From: WTJH01 sp049598145
GTDB taxonomy: Bacteria; Bacteroidota; Bacteroidia; Flavobacteriales; Flavobacteriaceae
DNA: 8,039 bases
Assembly: GCA_049598145.1 (NCBI GenBank)
Contig: JBMYNJ010000070.1
Span: forward strand, 1-8,039
Reading direction: 5' to 3'
Position 1 is the stretch's first letter; every line of letters starts with the position of its first letter. This document shows positions 7,328 to 8,039 of this stretch, in pieces. The position numbers and the translations under genes are program-made. The notes under the pieces are model-generated. The model was not told the DNA's origin. It searched no databases and saw only the letters and a program-made list of their open reading frames with translations.

Positions 7328-7369
7328 CTCCTTTAGATTTAATCGTAAATTTAAAGAAATAACCTATCG
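7328..7369. promoter_or_regulatory. Short divergent intergenic region, candidate overlapping promoters
   Basis: The 42 bp between the divergent methyltransferase and SRPBCC genes must hold start signals for both. A palindromic TAAATTTA (7346-7353) reads as a near match to the Bacteroidota -7 element TAnnTTTG on both strands and sits 16-18 bases from each ATG. No well-spaced TTG -33 element was found on either side, so this is only a candidate. On the minus strand AAAGGAG (7334-7328) abuts the methyltransferase ATG. Confidence 0.3.
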
Positions 7370-7861
7370 ATGCCCGTTGCCATACGCTCAAAACGAAAAT
7401 TAGAGGCAAGTCCACATGCCCTTTGGGAAATTCTCAGCCAAGCCGGGCATTTGGAACGGGTACATCCCTTTTGCTTGAGCAATACTCCTCTAGAATGGAA
7501 CGAAACACTCCCCAAATCCGATGAACTCGTATATCTCAATCAATTAAGTTATCGGCGCGAGTTTGTGGAATGGGTTCCCGAAAAAAGATTTTGTCTGACC
7601 ATCGGTAAACCCCAAGGAAAGAAATCTAAAGTTATTTGGGAATTAACGCCTAAGGGAGAAAAGACCGAATTAAGTATTACCGTATACCCCTATCGTTCCC
7701 AAAAAATTTCCAAAGTCCTTTATTTCTTAGGGGTAAACTTTTACATAAAATTTCAACTAAAAAAATATTTACATTCAGTTTTGGGGGGTATCGACTACTA
7801 TCTTCGACACCAAAAACCCGTACCCAAGAAATATTTCGGGACCCATGCCTGGTTTAGTTGA
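7370..7861 (+). CDS. SRPBCC / START-like ligand-binding family protein, function unknown
   Basis: A 163-residue protein that reads as a helix-grip (SRPBCC, polyketide cyclase/START-like) fold. It opens with a strand and helix (RSKRKLEASPHALWEILSQA), followed by HLERVHPFC, then alternating beta strands including REFVEWVPEKRFCLTIG (63-79) and VIWELTPKGEKTELSITVYP (88-107). A long C-terminal helix lies at about 125-147. Such proteins bind hydrophobic ligands in a central cavity; no catalytic residue can be named. The segment around 113-130 (ISKVLYFLGVNFYIKFQL) is notably hydrophobic and could pack against a membrane or ligand, but it is interrupted by Lys and I do not call it a transmembrane helix. 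The C-terminus YFGTHAWFS looks like a conserved family tail. Start ATG 7370 is divergent from the methyltransferase; its stop lies 20 bp from that of the convergent hydrolase. Confidence 0.72.
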   Translation: MPVAIRSKRKLEASPHALWEILSQAGHLERVHPFCLSNTPLEWNETLPKSDELVYLNQLSYRREFVEWVPEKRFCLTIGKPQGKKSKVIWELTPKGEKTELSITVYPYRSQKISKVLYFLGVNFYIKFQLKKYLHSVLGGIDYYLRHQKPVPKKYFGTHAWFS

Positions 7862-7881
7862 TCCGGAGCTACAGATCTCAT

Positions 7882-8039
7882 TTAATGCCTCCGTTGAGCA
7901 AATAACCAGGGAAGAAAATTGGGGTCGTTAAAGACTTTTTCCCAGCTGTGGTGGTCTACTTCGCGATAAAAATGGGATTCCACCTGGGCTTTTTGTTGCC
8001 GAAGAGCCGAAACCATTTGCTGAGAAAGTTGAACGGGAA
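7882..8039 (-). CDS. C-terminal fragment of an alpha/beta hydrolase (prolyl oligopeptidase / esterase type), cut by the window edge
   Basis: The minus strand holds a 51-codon open frame that enters from the right edge and ends at TAA (7884-7882). It begins PVQLSQQMVSALRQQKAQVE and ends NDPNFLPWLFAQRRH. This pattern (PVxxSxxMVxALR, then about ten residues, then Y..VDHHSW, then a DP..W...QRR end) is typical of the last domain of S9 peptidase-like or feruloyl-esterase-like alpha/beta hydrolases. The DHHSW histidine (residue 29 of the fragment) would be the catalytic His of the Ser-Asp-His triad. The nucleophile and the N-terminus lie outside the window, so the substrate class, signal peptide and full length cannot be judged. 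It converges on the SRPBCC gene with 20 bp between stops and no clear terminator. Confidence 0.72.
   Translation of the reverse strand, partial: PVQLSQQMVSALRQQKAQVESHFYREVDHHSWEKVFNDPNFLPWLFAQRRH

Noticed and set aside
7862..7881. Possible terminator between the SRPBCC gene and the convergent hydrolase
   Set aside because: The 20-bp gap has only short partial complementarity (GATC-type) and no T run, so no hairpin terminator can be supported.
1..8039. Phage, insertion sequence, toxin-antitoxin, defence island or CRISPR system
   Set aside because: All long open frames are accounted for by metabolic enzymes or small uncharacterised single-domain proteins; no transposase, integrase, nuclease, helicase or repeat array was seen on either strand.

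Overview
The window looks like a chromosomal segment of a Bacteroidota bacterium, probably Flavobacteriales-like. This is inferred from the style of the proteins (a short homogentisate dioxygenase and an HPPD reading DFLPLLGTDYVELYVGN), from A/T-rich leaders without Shine-Dalgarno sequences before most genes, and from a moderate G+C content estimated by eye in the low to mid 40s. I see no mobile element, CRISPR array, tRNA or rRNA.

Layout. Positions 1-75 hold the tail of an upstream plus-strand transcription unit, closed by a perfect 12-bp stem terminator (43-75). Positions 76-313 are a noncoding leader. A tight five-gene plus-strand operon follows (314-6716): 4-hydroxyphenylpyruvate dioxygenase (hppD), homogentisate 1,2-dioxygenase (hmgA), fumarylacetoacetase (fahA), a flavin reductase-like split-barrel protein, and acetoacetyl-CoA synthetase (aacS). 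The junctions are 13 bp, 12 bp, a 4-bp ATGA overlap, and 28 bp. A minus-strand class I SAM-dependent methyltransferase (6713-7327) converges on aacS with overlapping stop codons. An SRPBCC/START-like protein (7370-7861) is divergent from the methyltransferase across 42 bp. The C-terminal end of a minus-strand alpha/beta hydrolase of the prolyl-oligopeptidase/esterase type (7882-8039) runs off the right edge.

How the genes work together. The operon encodes the homogentisate route of tyrosine (and indirectly phenylalanine) breakdown: 4-hydroxyphenylpyruvate to homogentisate, to maleylacetoacetate, then, after isomerisation, fumarylacetoacetate to fumarate plus acetoacetate. AacS then activates the released acetoacetate to acetoacetyl-CoA, so the carbon can enter thiolase and acetyl-CoA metabolism. 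Two points stand out: no maleylacetoacetate isomerase is in the window, and the flavin-binding protein in the middle of the operon has no assigned step in the known pathway. Key catalytic residues are present in every enzyme of the operon whose reaction is known. I found no clearly novel system; the flavin reductase-like protein with its helical, TPR-like tail is the best lead.
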